Below, one piece after another: positions 8,729 to 19,513 of a DNA stretch of 64,000 nucleotides. The notes under the pieces are model-generated. The model was not told where the DNA came from. It did no database searches and saw only the letters and a list, made by a program, of their open reading frames with translations. Within the stretch, counting starts at the first letter, position 1; each line of letters begins with the position of its first letter. Source of the DNA: Pseudomonas knackmussii B13 (GTDB taxonomy: Bacteria; Pseudomonadota; Gammaproteobacteria; Pseudomonadales; Pseudomonadaceae); assembly GCF_000689415.1 (NCBI RefSeq), contig NZ_HG322950.1, forward strand, positions 2,859,501 through 2,923,500. Reading direction: 5' to 3'. A program made the translations under genes and the position numbers.

Positions 8729-9830
8729 ATGGTCCGTAGTCGGGATTGTTCAGGTCGATGGTGCGGAGCAGTTGATGGCAGAAATACACGTCGTACAGGA
8801 CCTCGCTATCGGGTCTGGGACGGATGGCAATCAGGTGCCCAGCAAGCCCTTTGGCGATGCGGAAGTAGCGTTTTCTAAAGCGGAATCGGCTGTGATAGAC
8901 CTTCGTCACTTCGTCGTCCATGGCGTATTCGAAGTCCTCTAGTTCCTCTGGAAATGACCAAGGGCTTGGGCGGTAGCGCTCCATGGGAACCTGGTAGCCC
9001 AGCGCTTCGTGGGGCCGGTGATGGTTGTAGATCTCACGCCACTGGTCGAAGGCCGCCTGGGCTTCGACCAGGTCGTGAAAGTGTTTTCCCTTGAGCACCT
9101 CGGCCTTGAGGGCGCGATGGAAGCGCTCGTTCTTGCCATTGGTCTGTGGGTGGTAGGGCCGGCTGAAACTCAAGCGAATTCCCAGCCTGACCAGCCAGAC
9201 ACCCAGTTCGGATAATTCCCCGGGGTTGCGTGGCGAGCCCCAGGGCGAGCCATTGTCGGTGTTGATTCGGGCTGGCAGGCCATAGCGTCGAAAGATTTCG
9301 GTCAGCTTTTCCTGGACCGTTTCCTTGCGCTCATTGGCACAGGCTTGGATCGCCAGGTTGAAACGGGAGTGGTCATCCACCACGGTCAGCGGATGACACT
9401 GGCCTTGCTGGGTCGGGAAGTAGCCCTTGAAGTCCATCTGCCAGAGGTCATTGGGGGCTTCGTGTTCGAAGCGCTGCCAAGGCTTCTTGGCTTCCTTTTC
9501 AGGCGGCAGGATCAGCGTGTGACGGTGCAGGACATTGGTCACGGTGCTAGGAGCAATGCAGCGTCTCAGGACATGGCTGATCTTGCGTCCGCCCCACGCG
9601 GGATGCGCCTGGCGCAAGGCGACCACCTCTGTCTCCAGCTCCGGCGGGGTGCGTCTGGGGCTGCTGAGCGGCCGGCGGGACTGCTCACGCAATCCCTCTC
9701 GCCCTTGCTGCGCGTATCGCTTAAGCCGCTTGTAGGCCGTTTGCGGGCTGATTCCGAAACGTCGGCAAAGCTCTCGCTTGTTGCTGTCGGGCTGTAAGGC
9801 CAGGGCAATGAATTCCTCTTTCAGGCTCAT
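8727..9830 (-). CDS. IS481-family transposase
   Basis: A 367-residue DDE transposase. The N-terminus has a helix-turn-helix (NKRELCRRFGISPQTAYKRL, about residues 16-35). The rve integrase core follows, with the catalytic acidic residues in LWQMDFKGY, RINTDNGSP and NGKNERFHRAL. It starts at the ATG preceded by GAGAG; the frame is open upstream to the IS end but that part is the inverted repeat. The stop lies 51 bp inside the left end. No frameshift is present, so the enzyme should be functional. It cuts and joins the ends of the surrounding element. Confidence 0.95.
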   Translation of the reverse strand: MSLKEEFIALALQPDSNKRELCRRFGISPQTAYKRLKRYAQQGREGLREQSRRPLSSPRRTPPELETEVVALRQAHPAWGGRKISHVLRRCIAPSTVTNVLHRHTLILPPEKEAKKPWQRFEHEAPNDLWQMDFKGYFPTQQGQCHPLTVVDDHSRFNLAIQACANERKETVQEKLTEIFRRYGLPARINTDNGSPWGSPRNPGELSELGVWLVRLGIRLSFSRPYHPQTNGKNERFHRALKAEVLKGKHFHDLVEAQAAFDQWREIYNHHRPHEALGYQVPMERYRPSPWSFPEELEDFEYAMDDEVTKVYHSRFRFRKRYFRIAKGLAGHLIAIRPRPDSEVLYDVYFCHQLLRTIDLNNPDYGP

Positions 9831-9885
9831 GGTGTCTCTCGTGTTCCAGGGCATGGCGTGGATTCCCGACAAGGCTGCTCGCCGG

Positions 9886-9938
9886 AAAGTGTCAACCATG
9901 TCCCCGCACACCTGTCAGCTATGTCCCCGGTCCGTACA
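9886..9938 (-). repeat. Right terminal inverted repeat of the IS
   Basis: The partner of the left end. Read from outside it begins TGTACGGACCGGGGACATAG and includes the inner unit GGGGACATGGTTGACAC, identical to the left inner unit. The adjoining TCAAACGCCA (9939-9948) is the duplicated target. Confidence 0.85.
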
Positions 9939-10491
9939 TCAAACGCCACAAAAGGAACCAAAAAGGCTTGCCCCGACATACGGGTCCGGCAAGCCGGACT
10001 TCCCTCGCACATCCCCACGCACCCGGAGGCCCGCCCCGAGGGTACGTCCCTGTAGCCCATCGGGGCTTTTGCGACATCCATGTCGCGCAACCTCCTCTGC
10101 GTGGGCTTTGCTCGGCCTTCTGTAAGGGGCGCTCCGGCGCGCGCGGATACTCCTGCTCTTCGTAGGATCGAGGGGGACGCGTAGTCCTTGCTCGCGAACC
10201 GCACGGCACAAATGCCGAACCTGTAGGGCGAATAACCCCGAAGGGGTTATCCGCCGTTCTCGTGCCGGGCTGCGGCGCATAACCGCGAACGCGGTTATGC
10301 GTCCCACGGTTGGAATTGGCGCGGGGATTTTCGCGGATGAATCCGCTCCTACAGGATCGCGCCGAACAGCCCCCTCTCCCGCTTGCGGGAGAGGGTTGGG
10401 GAGAGGGTGCGGAGTTGGCCAAAGGCACAGGCGCCGAGAGATTCGCGGATAAGATCCGCTTCTACGTTTCCGAGTGGCGTGGCGCTCGGCG
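9939..10491. repeat. Repeat-rich intergenic stretch downstream of the IS
   Basis: No gene is supported in these 550 bases; open frames here have no ribosome sites or family match. It contains the other half of the dispersed element the IS entered (AAAAGGAACCAAAAAGGC at 9950-9967). It also holds two palindromes of the type GCGAATAACCCCGAAGGGGTTATCCGC (10227-10253) and GCATAACCGCGAACGCGGTTATGC (10277-10300). A REP (GCGGATGAATCCGCTCCTAC, 10333-10352) and an inverted CCCTCTCCC...GGGAGAGGG element (10371-10408) follow. The last type recurs at 28952-28990 and the GAATAACCCCG type at 38701-38730. Confidence 0.7.
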
Positions 10492-10519
10492 AGAAAAGAA
10501 GGCGCCTTGCGGCGCCTTC
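10492..10519 (-). terminator. Rho-independent terminator of aceEF
   Basis: On the minus strand, a GAAGGCGCC / GGCGCCTTC stem with a four-base GCAA loop is followed by TTTTC. It starts six bases after the aceF stop. Confidence 0.9.
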
Positions 10520-10524
10520 TTCGT

Positions 10525-12466
10525 TTACAGCAGTAGCGTTCGGATATCGCCGAGCAGCTCGCCCAGGCGCTTGGTGAAGCGTGCGGCGGCGGCGCCGTTG
10601 ATCACCCGGTGGTCGTAGGACAGCGACAGCGGCAGCATCAGGCGCGGCTGGAAGGCCTTGCCGTCCCACACCGGCTGCATGGTCGCCTTGGACACGCCGA
10701 GGATCGCCACTTCCGGCGCGTTGACGATCGGCGTGAAGCCGGTGCCGCCAATGTGGCCGAGGCTGGAAATGGTGAAGCAGGCGCCCTGCATGGCGTCGGC
10801 CGAGAGCTTCTTGGTGCGCGCCTTTTCCGCAAGTTCCGCGGCTTCGGCGGCCAGTTGCAGCAGGCTCTTCTGGTCGACGTTGCGGATCACCGGCACCAGC
10901 AGGCCGTCCGGGGTGTCCACGGCGAAGCCGATGTGCACGTACTTCTTGCGGATCAGCGCCTTGCCGCTGGGGGCGAGGGAGCTGTTGAAGTCCGGCAGTT
11001 CCTTGAGCAGGTGCGCACAGGCTTTGAGCAATATCGGCAGGATCGTCAGCTTGGTCCCGGCTTTTTCAGCCACTGCTTTCTGCGCGATGCGGAAGGCTTC
11101 CACCTCGGTGATGTCCGCCGATTCGAACTGGGTGACGTGCGGCACGTTCAGCCAGCTGCGGTGCAGGTTGGCGGCGCCGACCTGCATCAGGCGGGTCATG
11201 GCCACTTCTTCCACTTCGCCGAACTTGCTGAAGTCGACTTCCGGAATCGGCGGGATGCCCGCGCCACCGCTGACCGCGGCTCCGGCCGGAGCTGACTTGG
11301 CGCGCTGCAGCTGTTCTTTGACGAACAGCTGCACGTCTTCCTTGAGGATGCGGCCTTTCGGACCGGTCGCCTTCACTTCGGCCAGCTCGACGCCGAACTC
11401 GCGAGCGAGCATGCGCACGGCAGGGCCGGCGTGCACCTTGGCACCGTCACGGCTGGGGGCACCGACCGGCGCCGGTGCTTCTACTTTCGCCGGCGCTTCG
11501 GCAGGCGCCGGCTGTGCCGCGGCTGGTGCGGCAGCTGCGGGTGCTTGTGCTGCGGCTGCGCCGGCGACCTCCAGTTCGAGGATTTCATCGCCTTCCTTGA
11601 GCGTGTCGCCGATCTTCACCTTGAGCGCTTTAACGACGCCGGCAGCCGGGGAGGGGATCTCCATGCTCGCCTTGTCCGACTCCAGGGTCAGCAGGCTCTG
11701 GTCGGCTGTGATGCGGTCGCCGACCTTGACCATCAGCTCGATGATCGCGCCCTGGCCATTGCCGATGTCCGGCACCTTCACCGTCTGCACGCCGCCAGTG
11801 GTGGGCGGCGGTGCTGCCGCCGGAGCCGCCGGAGCAGGTGTCGGCTTGGGCGCCTCGGCGGGCGCGGGTGCATGGAGGCGCTGCCGCTGGTTGTGCGCCG
11901 CCTTCAACCTCCAGTTCGAGGATTTCGTCGCCTTCCTTGAGGGTGTCGCCAATCTTCACCTTGAGCGCTTTCACGACGCCGGCAGCCGGGGAGGGGATTT
12001 CCATGCTCGCCTTGTCCGACTCCAGGGTGAGCAGGCTCTGGTCGGCTGTGATGCGGTCGCCGACCTTGACCATCAGTTCGATGATCTCGCCCTGGCCATT
12101 GCCGATGTCCGGCACCTTCACCGTCTGCACGCCGCCAGTGGTGGGCGGCGGTGCTGCCGCCGGAGCCGCCGGAGCAGGTGTCGGCTTGGGCGCCTCGGCG
12201 GGCGCGGGTGCACTGGCGACAGTCTGCGCAGCGCCTTCGACCTCCAGTTCGAGTATCTCGTCGCCTTCCTTCAGGGTGTCGCCCACCTTGACCTTCAGGC
12301 TCTTCACCACGCCTGCCTTCGGCGAGGGGATTTCCATGCTGGCCTTGTCCGATTCGAGGGTCAGCAGGCTCTGGTCGGCCTCGACCTTGTCGCCGACCTT
12401 GACCAGCAGTTCGATGACTTCGCCCTGGCCGTTGCCGATGTCGGGTACGCGGATCAACTCGCTCAC
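10525..12466 (-). CDS. aceF: Pyruvate dehydrogenase E2 (dihydrolipoamide acetyltransferase), frame broken as sequenced
   Basis: E2 core of the pyruvate dehydrogenase complex; it moves the acetyl group from E1 to CoA. It starts at GTG (MSELIRVPDIGNGQ) behind AGGAGAGG. The order is three lipoyl domains (each with ESDKASMEIPSP) separated by Ala/Pro linkers, an E1/E3-binding domain (VRMLAREFGVELAEVKATGPKGRI) and the catalytic domain ending with LSYDHRVINGA and the active-site His. The total is 1942 bp, one base more than 647 codons. The reading frame shifts in the linker between lipoyl domains 2 and 3, near 11873, so a ribosome starting at the GTG would leave frame there. Domains 2 and 3 lie in a 306-bp near-identical direct repeat, so an assembly error and a true mutation are both possible. 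It follows aceE by 11 bp. Confidence 0.9.
11567..11872. repeat. Direct repeat copy 1 (lipoyl domain 3 of aceF)
   Basis: Nearly identical to 11907-12212, with about ten differences in 306 bp. The repeat period is 340 bp, not a multiple of three, which is where the reading frame is lost. Confidence 0.9.
11907..12212. repeat. Direct repeat copy 2 (lipoyl domain 2 of aceF)
   Basis: Partner of 11567-11872. The first lipoyl domain (about 12213-12460) is clearly more diverged, so domains 2 and 3 come from a recent tandem duplication or have been kept alike by gene conversion. Confidence 0.9.
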
Positions 12467-12477
12467 GATGCCTCTCC

Positions 12478-15126
12478 TCAGCAGTCCAGGGGGTTGCGCT
12501 TGTCGGGGTCGATGCCGAACTTGGCGATGGCTTCGGCCACCGTCTTCGGCTCGATGTCGCCGCGATCGGCCAGGGCCTCCAGGGCGGCCAGGACCACCCA
12601 GCGCCGGTCCACCTCGAAGAAGTCGCGCAGGTTGCCGCGGCTGTCGCTGCGGCCGTAGCCGTCGGTGCCTAGCACCTTGTATTCCTTGCCAGGCACCCAT
12701 TGGCGGATCTGCTCGGCGTACAGCTTCATGTAGTCGGTGGAGGCGATCACCGGGCCCTTGCGGCCGTTCAGGCATTCCTCGACGTAGCTAAGGCGCGGTT
12801 TCTGCTGCGGGTGCAGGCGGTTCCAGCGCTCGACGGCCAGGCCGTCGCGGCGCAGCTCGTTGAAGCTCGGCACGGACCAGACGTCGGCGCCGATGCCGAA
12901 GTCCTCGCGGAGGATCTTCGCCGCCGCTTCCACCTCGCGCAGGATGGTGCCGGAGCCTAGCAACTGCACGTGGTGCGCGGCGTCGCGCTTGTCTTCCTCG
13001 AACAGGTACATGCCCTTGATGATGCCTTCCTCGATGCCGGCCGGCATGGCGGGCTGCGGGTAGTTCTCGTTCATCACGGTGATGTAATAGAAGACGTTCT
13101 CCTGCTCCTGCAGCATGCGCCGCGCGCCGTCATGGATGATCACGGCCAGCTCGTAGGCGTAGGTGGGGTCGTAGGTGCGGCAGTTGGGCACGACCGAGGC
13201 GAGGATGTGGCTCTGGCCGTCCTCGTGCTGCAGGCCTTCGCCGTTCAGGGTGGTGCGCCCGGCGGTGCCGCCGAGCAGGAAGCCGCGGCTCATGGCGTCG
13301 CCGGCGGCCCAGGCGAGGTCGCCGATGCGCTGGAAGCCGAACATCGAATAGAAGATGTAGAAGGGCAGCATCGGCTGGCGGTAGTTGCTGTAGGCGCTGC
13401 CGGCCGCGACGAAGGAGGACATGGCGCCGGCCTCGGTGATGCCTTCCTCGAGGATCTGGCCCTTCTTGTCCTCGCGATAGAACATCAGTTGTTCCTTGTC
13501 GACCGGCTCGTAGAGCTGGCCCACCGAGGAATAGATGCCGAGTTGGCGGAACATGCCTTCCATGCCGAAGGTGCGGGCCTCGTCGGGAATGATCGGGACG
13601 ATGCGCGGGCCCATCTCCTTGTCTTTGACCAACTGCGTGAGGATGCGCACGAAGGCCATGGTGGTGGAGATCTCGCGGTCGCCGGTGCCGTCGAGCAGGG
13701 CCTTGAGGGTGTCCAGTGGCGGCACCGGCACGCTGAAGGCGTTGCCTTGGCGATGTGGCACCGAGCCGCCGAGGCTGGCGCGGCGTTCGGCCAGGTACTT
13801 GGCTTCGGCGCTGCCGGGGTCGGGTTTGTAGAAGGGCACTTTCGCCAGGTCCGCGTCGCTGACCGGGATGTCGAAGCGGTCGCGAAAGGCGCGCAGGCTT
13901 TCGACGTCGATCTCGTGGATGTTGTGCGCGATGTTCTTCGCTTCGCCCGTGCCGGTGCCGTAGCCCTTGATGGTCTTGGCCAGGACCACGCTGGGCTGGC
14001 CCTGGTGGTTCACCGCCGCGTGGTAGGCGGCATAGACCTTGTAGGGATCGTGACCGCCGCGGTTGAGCTTCCAGATTTCGTCGTCGGAGAGGTCCTTGAC
14101 CATCTCCAGCAGCTCCGGGCGCGTGCCGAAGAAGTATTCGCGCACGTAGGCGCCGTCCTTCGCCTTGTAGTTCTGGTATTCGCCGTCCACCGCCTCGTCC
14201 ATGCGCGCCTGCATGAGGCCGGCGGTGTCCTTGGCGAACAGCGGGTCCCAGAAGCGGCCCCAGATGACCTTGATCACGTTCCAGTTGGCGCCACGGAACA
14301 CGCCTTCGAGTTCCTGGATGATCTTGCCGTTGCCGCGCACCGGGCCGTCCAGGCGCTGCAGGTTGCAGTTGACCACGAAGATCAGGTTGTCGAGCTTCTC
14401 GCGCCCGGCCAGGGCGATGGCGCCCAGGGACTCCGGCTCATCGGTCTCGCCGTCGCCGAGGAAGCACCAGACCTTCTGCTGGCCGGGTTCGATGAAGCCG
14501 CGGCTCTCCAGGTATTTCATGAAGCGCGCCTGGTAGATCGCCTGGATCGGGCCCAGGCCCATGGACACCGTGGGGAACTGCCAGAAGTCCGGCATCAGCC
14601 AGGGGTGCGGGTAGGAGGAAATGCCCTTGCCGCCGACCTCCTGGCGGAAGTTCTCCAGCTGGTCCTCGCTCAGCCGCCCTTCGAGGAAGGCGCGGGCGTA
14701 GATGCCGGGGGAGGCGTGGCCCTGGAAATAGATGAGGTCGCCGCCGTGGGTGGCGTCCGGGGCGCGGAAGAAATAGTTGAAGCCGATGTCGTAGAGGGTC
14801 GCCGAGGAAGCGAAGGTGGAGATGTGCCCGCCCAGCGAAGGGTCCTTGTGGTTCGCCCGCATCACCATGGCCAGGGCGTTCCAGCGCACCAGCGAGCGAA
14901 TGCGCCGCTCCATGAACAGGTCGCCGGGCATGCGCGCCTCGTGCGTCACCGGGATGGTGTTGCGGTACGGCGTGGTGATCGCGTAGGGCAGCTGGGTGCC
15001 GGTGCGGCTGGCCAGCTCGCCCATGCGGGTCATCAGGTAGTGCGCGCGGTCTTCGCCTTCGCGGTCGAGGACGGACTCCAGGGCGTCCAGCCACTCCTGG
15101 GTTTCTACGGGGTCGATATCGTGCAT
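12478..15126 (-). CDS. aceE: Pyruvate dehydrogenase E1 component, homodimeric type
   Basis: An 882-residue thiamine-diphosphate enzyme that decarboxylates pyruvate and acetylates the lipoyl groups of AceF. The ThDP/Mg motif is visible as WCFLGDGETDEPES followed about 25 residues later by FVVNCNLQRLDG. Other family signatures are HISTFASSATLYDIG, GGDLIYFQGHASPGIYAR and, in the C-terminal half, EGITEAGAMSSFVAAG and LLGGTAGRTTLNGEGLQHEDG. Length is normal for the family. It starts at the ATG of MHDIDPVETQEW; eleven in-frame codons upstream lack a ribosome site. It is the first gene of the aceE-aceF operon. No frame problems are seen. Confidence 0.97.
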   Translation of the reverse strand: MHDIDPVETQEWLDALESVLDREGEDRAHYLMTRMGELASRTGTQLPYAITTPYRNTIPVTHEARMPGDLFMERRIRSLVRWNALAMVMRANHKDPSLGGHISTFASSATLYDIGFNYFFRAPDATHGGDLIYFQGHASPGIYARAFLEGRLSEDQLENFRQEVGGKGISSYPHPWLMPDFWQFPTVSMGLGPIQAIYQARFMKYLESRGFIEPGQQKVWCFLGDGETDEPESLGAIALAGREKLDNLIFVVNCNLQRLDGPVRGNGKIIQELEGVFRGANWNVIKVIWGRFWDPLFAKDTAGLMQARMDEAVDGEYQNYKAKDGAYVREYFFGTRPELLEMVKDLSDDEIWKLNRGGHDPYKVYAAYHAAVNHQGQPSVVLAKTIKGYGTGTGEAKNIAHNIHEIDVESLRAFRDRFDIPVSDADLAKVPFYKPDPGSAEAKYLAERRASLGGSVPHRQGNAFSVPVPPLDTLKALLDGTGDREISTTMAFVRILTQLVKDKEMGPRIVPIIPDEARTFGMEGMFRQLGIYSSVGQLYEPVDKEQLMFYREDKKGQILEEGITEAGAMSSFVAAGSAYSNYRQPMLPFYIFYSMFGFQRIGDLAWAAGDAMSRGFLLGGTAGRTTLNGEGLQHEDGQSHILASVVPNCRTYDPTYAYELAVIIHDGARRMLQEQENVFYYITVMNENYPQPAMPAGIEEGIIKGMYLFEEDKRDAAHHVQLLGSGTILREVEAAAKILREDFGIGADVWSVPSFNELRRDGLAVERWNRLHPQQKPRLSYVEECLNGRKGPVIASTDYMKLYAEQIRQWVPGKEYKVLGTDGYGRSDSRGNLRDFFEVDRRWVVLAALEALADRGDIEPKTVAEAIAKFGIDPDKRNPLDC

Positions 15127-15335
15127 GGCGGGTACCTTGCTGGGTTGCGACAGGCCCACGCTGGTTCGCCGCCCCGGGCGATCCCGGCGGCAAACGGCCG
15201 GAATACCGCCAGTCCAAGTACCCTCGACAGCCAGGTTGGGGCGCGCGGCGGGCGCGGAAGCTCGGGTAGAGGCTATAGCCTAGCTGGCAGCCGCCACCGC
15301 GCCACCGCAGCGGGCCTCGCCTTGCGCGATGACGC

Positions 15336-16025
15336 TCAGCGCTCGCGCAGCAGGCGGGCTTCGGTGAGCAGGCGTTCGTTGTCGCGGTTCAGGCGAGTCA
15401 GCTCGTCCTGGTGGCGGCGCAATTCGCCGCGAAGCTGGCCGCTGACCTCCTCGTGCTGGCGCAGGTCCTGTTCGCGTTGCTCGGCTGCGGCGAGGCGCAG
15501 CTGGTCGAGCCTTTCCTCCAGCGCGGTGATCTGCGCGTCGCGGTCGCGCAGGCGTGCCTCGAGATCGCCGGCGGCCTGGCGCAAGCGGGCGTTGGTCAGT
15601 TCGACCTGGTGCTTCTGCTGCTGCAGTTGGCGGGCCTGCTCCCGGGTCTCGCGCGTTTCCTCGGCCAGTGCCTGGTTCTGTGCCTGCAGTTCATCGATGC
15701 GCTGGCGGGCGAGGCGCAATTCCTGCTGCTGGTCCTGTCGCTGGCGGGAGAGTTCGCCGCGTTCTTCAGCCAGGGCCGCGCGCGCTTCCTGCTGCAGGCG
15801 GTTGGCCAGCTGGCCTACCAGTTCGCCGAGCTCCTCGCTGAGGGAGGAGGGGGAATGGCCGGTCTGCTCGGCATCCAGCTCCTTCAGGAGGCGGTGGATG
15901 GTCGATTTGGAGCCGGTGTTGCCCAGCTCTACACGCAGGGCGTCGATGCTCGGATGTTCGCCGCGCGCCAGTATGGATTGACGTGCGATACGTACTTCTT
16001 CCTTGCTGACTCCGCTTCTGGCCAT
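15336..16025 (-). CDS. KfrA-like DNA-binding coiled-coil protein
   Basis: A 229-residue protein. Residues 1-60 (SGVSKEEVRIARQSILARG, then GSKSTIHRLLKEL) match the KfrA N-terminal DNA-binding domain. Residues 65-229 are one long, Gln/Arg/Glu-rich coiled coil with no hydrophobic segment. KfrA proteins of plasmids are autorepressors that bind AT-rich repeats and assemble into filaments; chromosomal relatives are poorly known. An AT-rich palindromic stretch lies directly upstream (16043-16075) and is the natural candidate for its own operator. It follows the ftsH gene on the same strand after a 146-bp gap. Confidence 0.75.
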   Translation of the reverse strand: MARSGVSKEEVRIARQSILARGEHPSIDALRVELGNTGSKSTIHRLLKELDAEQTGHSPSSLSEELGELVGQLANRLQQEARAALAEERGELSRQRQDQQQELRLARQRIDELQAQNQALAEETRETREQARQLQQQKHQVELTNARLRQAAGDLEARLRDRDAQITALEERLDQLRLAAAEQREQDLRQHEEVSGQLRGELRRHQDELTRLNRDNERLLTEARLLRER

Positions 16026-16042
16026 CGACGCTTTGGTCCTTT

Positions 16043-16075
16043 ATGTAATTAATTACGTACTACGTATTACATACT
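16043..16075. promoter_or_regulatory. AT-rich palindromic operator candidate
   Basis: GTAATTAATTAC (16045-16056) is a perfect 12-bp palindrome, followed by CGTACTACGTATTAC, which repeats the GTA-N-TTAC half-site. The block is strikingly AT-rich in a GC-rich neighbourhood and ends about 20 bp before the KfrA-like start codon, as expected for an autoregulatory site. Confidence 0.5.
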
Positions 16076-16171
16076 ATTTGGAGGCGATAGCACAGCACGT
16101 TCTGAGGTCGCGAACGGCATGCGCGTGAAGGGAGAGCACCGGGCAGCGCAACCGCCGCCCGGCATCGGGTA

Positions 16172-18010
<1,839 letters not shown>

Positions 18011-18173
18011 GCGCTCGCTTCCTCCGGCGGTCAGGCGGCCGTCGCTCCACGGTGCGATAGACCTGAATAATGGCACTTGATACTGGCCAATTGCGCGACG
18101 GGTTAATCAGGATCAAAAAAACCTCAGATAGCTTGGCGCACTTTGACGGTATCGGAGTGGAGAGGAACGGCGC

Positions 18174-18866
18174 ATGACTACACGCGACTTCAATTCCCAC
18201 CTGCGCAACCGGCGTGATGCGGGACTGAGGCTGGCCCAGGCGCTGTCCCACTTGCGTGGGCGCACGGACCTGCTGGTGCTGGCCCTGCCGCGAGGCGGCG
18301 TACCGGTAGCCTATGAGATCGCCCACGCCCTGCAGGCGCCGCTGGACCTACTGGTGGTGCGCAAGCTGGGTGCGCCGGCGCAACCGGAGCTGGCCATCGG
18401 GGCTATCGCCAGCGGCGGCGTGCGGGTGCTCAACCCCGACCTGCTGCGCTACGAAGGCGTGACCGACGAAGAACTCGAGCGCATCGCCCAGCGCGAAGGG
18501 CGTGAGCTGCTGCGGCGCGAAGGCCTTTACCGTGGCGAGCGGCCGCGCCCGACAATCCGTGGCCGCCAGGTCCTGCTCGTGGATGATGGCCTGGCCACCG
18601 GCGCGACCATGCGTGCGGCCGTCGAGGCGGTGCGCCGGGAGGCGCCGGCTCGCATCCTGGTGGCGGCGCCGGTGGGCTCTGCGGAGGCCGTCGCCGACCT
18701 GGAAGCGCTGGCCGACGAGGTGGTCTGTCCGCTGGTGCCCGGCATGTTGTCCTCCATCGGCCGCTGGTACCTGGATTTCGCCCAGACCGAGGATGACGAG
18801 GTGCGGGAGCTGCTGCGTACGGCCTGGGAGGAGGAAGCCCGACGCAACCCCGGAGTACAGCGATGA
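18174..18866 (+). CDS. Type I phosphoribosyltransferase-domain protein
   Basis: A 230-residue protein. The PRPP-binding signature is VLLVDDGLATGATMRAAV (about residues 132-149), and the N-terminal LALPRGGVPVAYEIA and LVVRKLGAPAQPELAIGAI segments are typical of stand-alone PRTase-fold proteins such as those fused to or beside dienelactone hydrolases. It is divergent from ftsH and its stop overlaps the hydrolase start (ATGA). The substrate is unknown: this subgroup is not assigned to a known purine or pyrimidine salvage reaction. Confidence 0.85.
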   Translation: MTTRDFNSHLRNRRDAGLRLAQALSHLRGRTDLLVLALPRGGVPVAYEIAHALQAPLDLLVVRKLGAPAQPELAIGAIASGGVRVLNPDLLRYEGVTDEELERIAQREGRELLRREGLYRGERPRPTIRGRQVLLVDDGLATGATMRAAVEAVRREAPARILVAAPVGSAEAVADLEALADEVVCPLVPGMLSSIGRWYLDFAQTEDDEVRELLRTAWEEEARRNPGVQR

Positions 18867-19513
18867 ACACGAACCGCGACCTGCGCCTGGCCCTCGACGG
18901 CGAGTGGCTGGAGGCGCGCCTGACGCTGCCGGAGCAGGCCCGGGGCCTGGTGGTGTTCGTGCATGGCAGCGGCAGTGGCCGACAGAGCCCGCGCAATTGC
19001 CAGGTAGCTGCGCAGTTCAATGGCCTGGGGCTGGCGACCTTGTTGTTCGACCTGCTCAGTGTCGCCGAGCAGCGCCTGGACAATCGGACCTGCGAACTGC
19101 GCTTCGATATCGAGCTGCTCACCCGGCGCCTGCTCGCGTTGCTCGACTGGCTTGCGGCCGAGCCCGAGCTGCGCGACCTGCCGCTCGGGCTGTTCGGCGC
19201 CAGCACCGGTGCGGCGACCGCATTGCGCGCTGCGGCGGAACGGCCGAGCCAGGTACGCGCGGTGGTTAGCCGAGGAGGGCGAACCGACCTGGCCGATGCG
19301 GTCCTGGGCGAGGTGCGCGCGGCAGTGTTGATGATCGCGGGCGGCGCCGATCCGTTCATCGTCCAGGCCAACCGCGAGAGCCTGCGCCGCCTGGGGAGCG
19401 AATGCGACCTGCAGACGGTGCCGGGCGCAACCCACCTGTTCGAGGAACCGGGCGCGCTCGAGCAGGTGGCCCGCCTGGCCGGCGCCTGGTTCGTGCGCTA
19501 CCTGGCCGGCTGA
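18863..19513 (+). CDS. Alpha/beta hydrolase, dienelactone-hydrolase-like
   Basis: A 216-residue single-domain cytosolic hydrolase. The oxyanion loop is VVFVHGSGSGRQSPRN, the nucleophile elbow is LGLFGASTGAATAL (Ser in GASTG), the acid is in IAGGADPFI and the histidine in VPGATHLFEE. It is translationally coupled to the preceding phosphoribosyltransferase gene, a pairing seen repeatedly in bacteria where the two domains may even be fused. The natural substrate is unknown. Its last bases overlap the convergent second phosphoribosyltransferase gene by 16 bp. Confidence 0.88.
   Translation: MNTNRDLRLALDGEWLEARLTLPEQARGLVVFVHGSGSGRQSPRNCQVAAQFNGLGLATLLFDLLSVAEQRLDNRTCELRFDIELLTRRLLALLDWLAAEPELRDLPLGLFGASTGAATALRAAAERPSQVRAVVSRGGRTDLADAVLGEVRAAVLMIAGGADPFIVQANRESLRRLGSECDLQTVPGATHLFEEPGALEQVARLAGAWFVRYLAG

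Larger units (their letters stand above)
8676..9938 (-). mobile_element. Complete IS481-family insertion sequence, 1263 bp
   Basis: The ends are TGTATGGACCGG... and, inverted, TGTACGGACCGG..., giving the TGT...ACA termini usual for IS481. The flanks carry an exact 10-bp direct repeat, TCAAACGCCA, at 8666-8675 and 9939-9948, the target-site duplication. One transposase gene fills the element on the minus strand. Removing the element restores CTTTTGTCAAACGCCACAAA, part of a dispersed Pseudomonas repeat, so the insertion broke no gene. An intact frame, intact ends and a perfect duplication point to a recent insertion of an active element. Confidence 0.92.

Noticed and set aside
9950..10200. Possible small genes between the IS and the REP cluster
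   Set aside because: The frames are open on several strands at once, lack ribosome sites and lie in a dispersed repeat; no single frame has coding bias.
10658..12658. A 666-codon open frame on the plus strand over aceF
   Set aside because: Antisense of the lipoyl-domain repeats; Ser/Ala/Thr-rich with no domain.
12970..15981. A 1003-codon open frame on the plus strand
   Set aside because: It is antisense to aceE and the KfrA-like gene; its length is a by-product of high G+C content and the predicted protein (His/Ala/Gly-rich) matches no fold.
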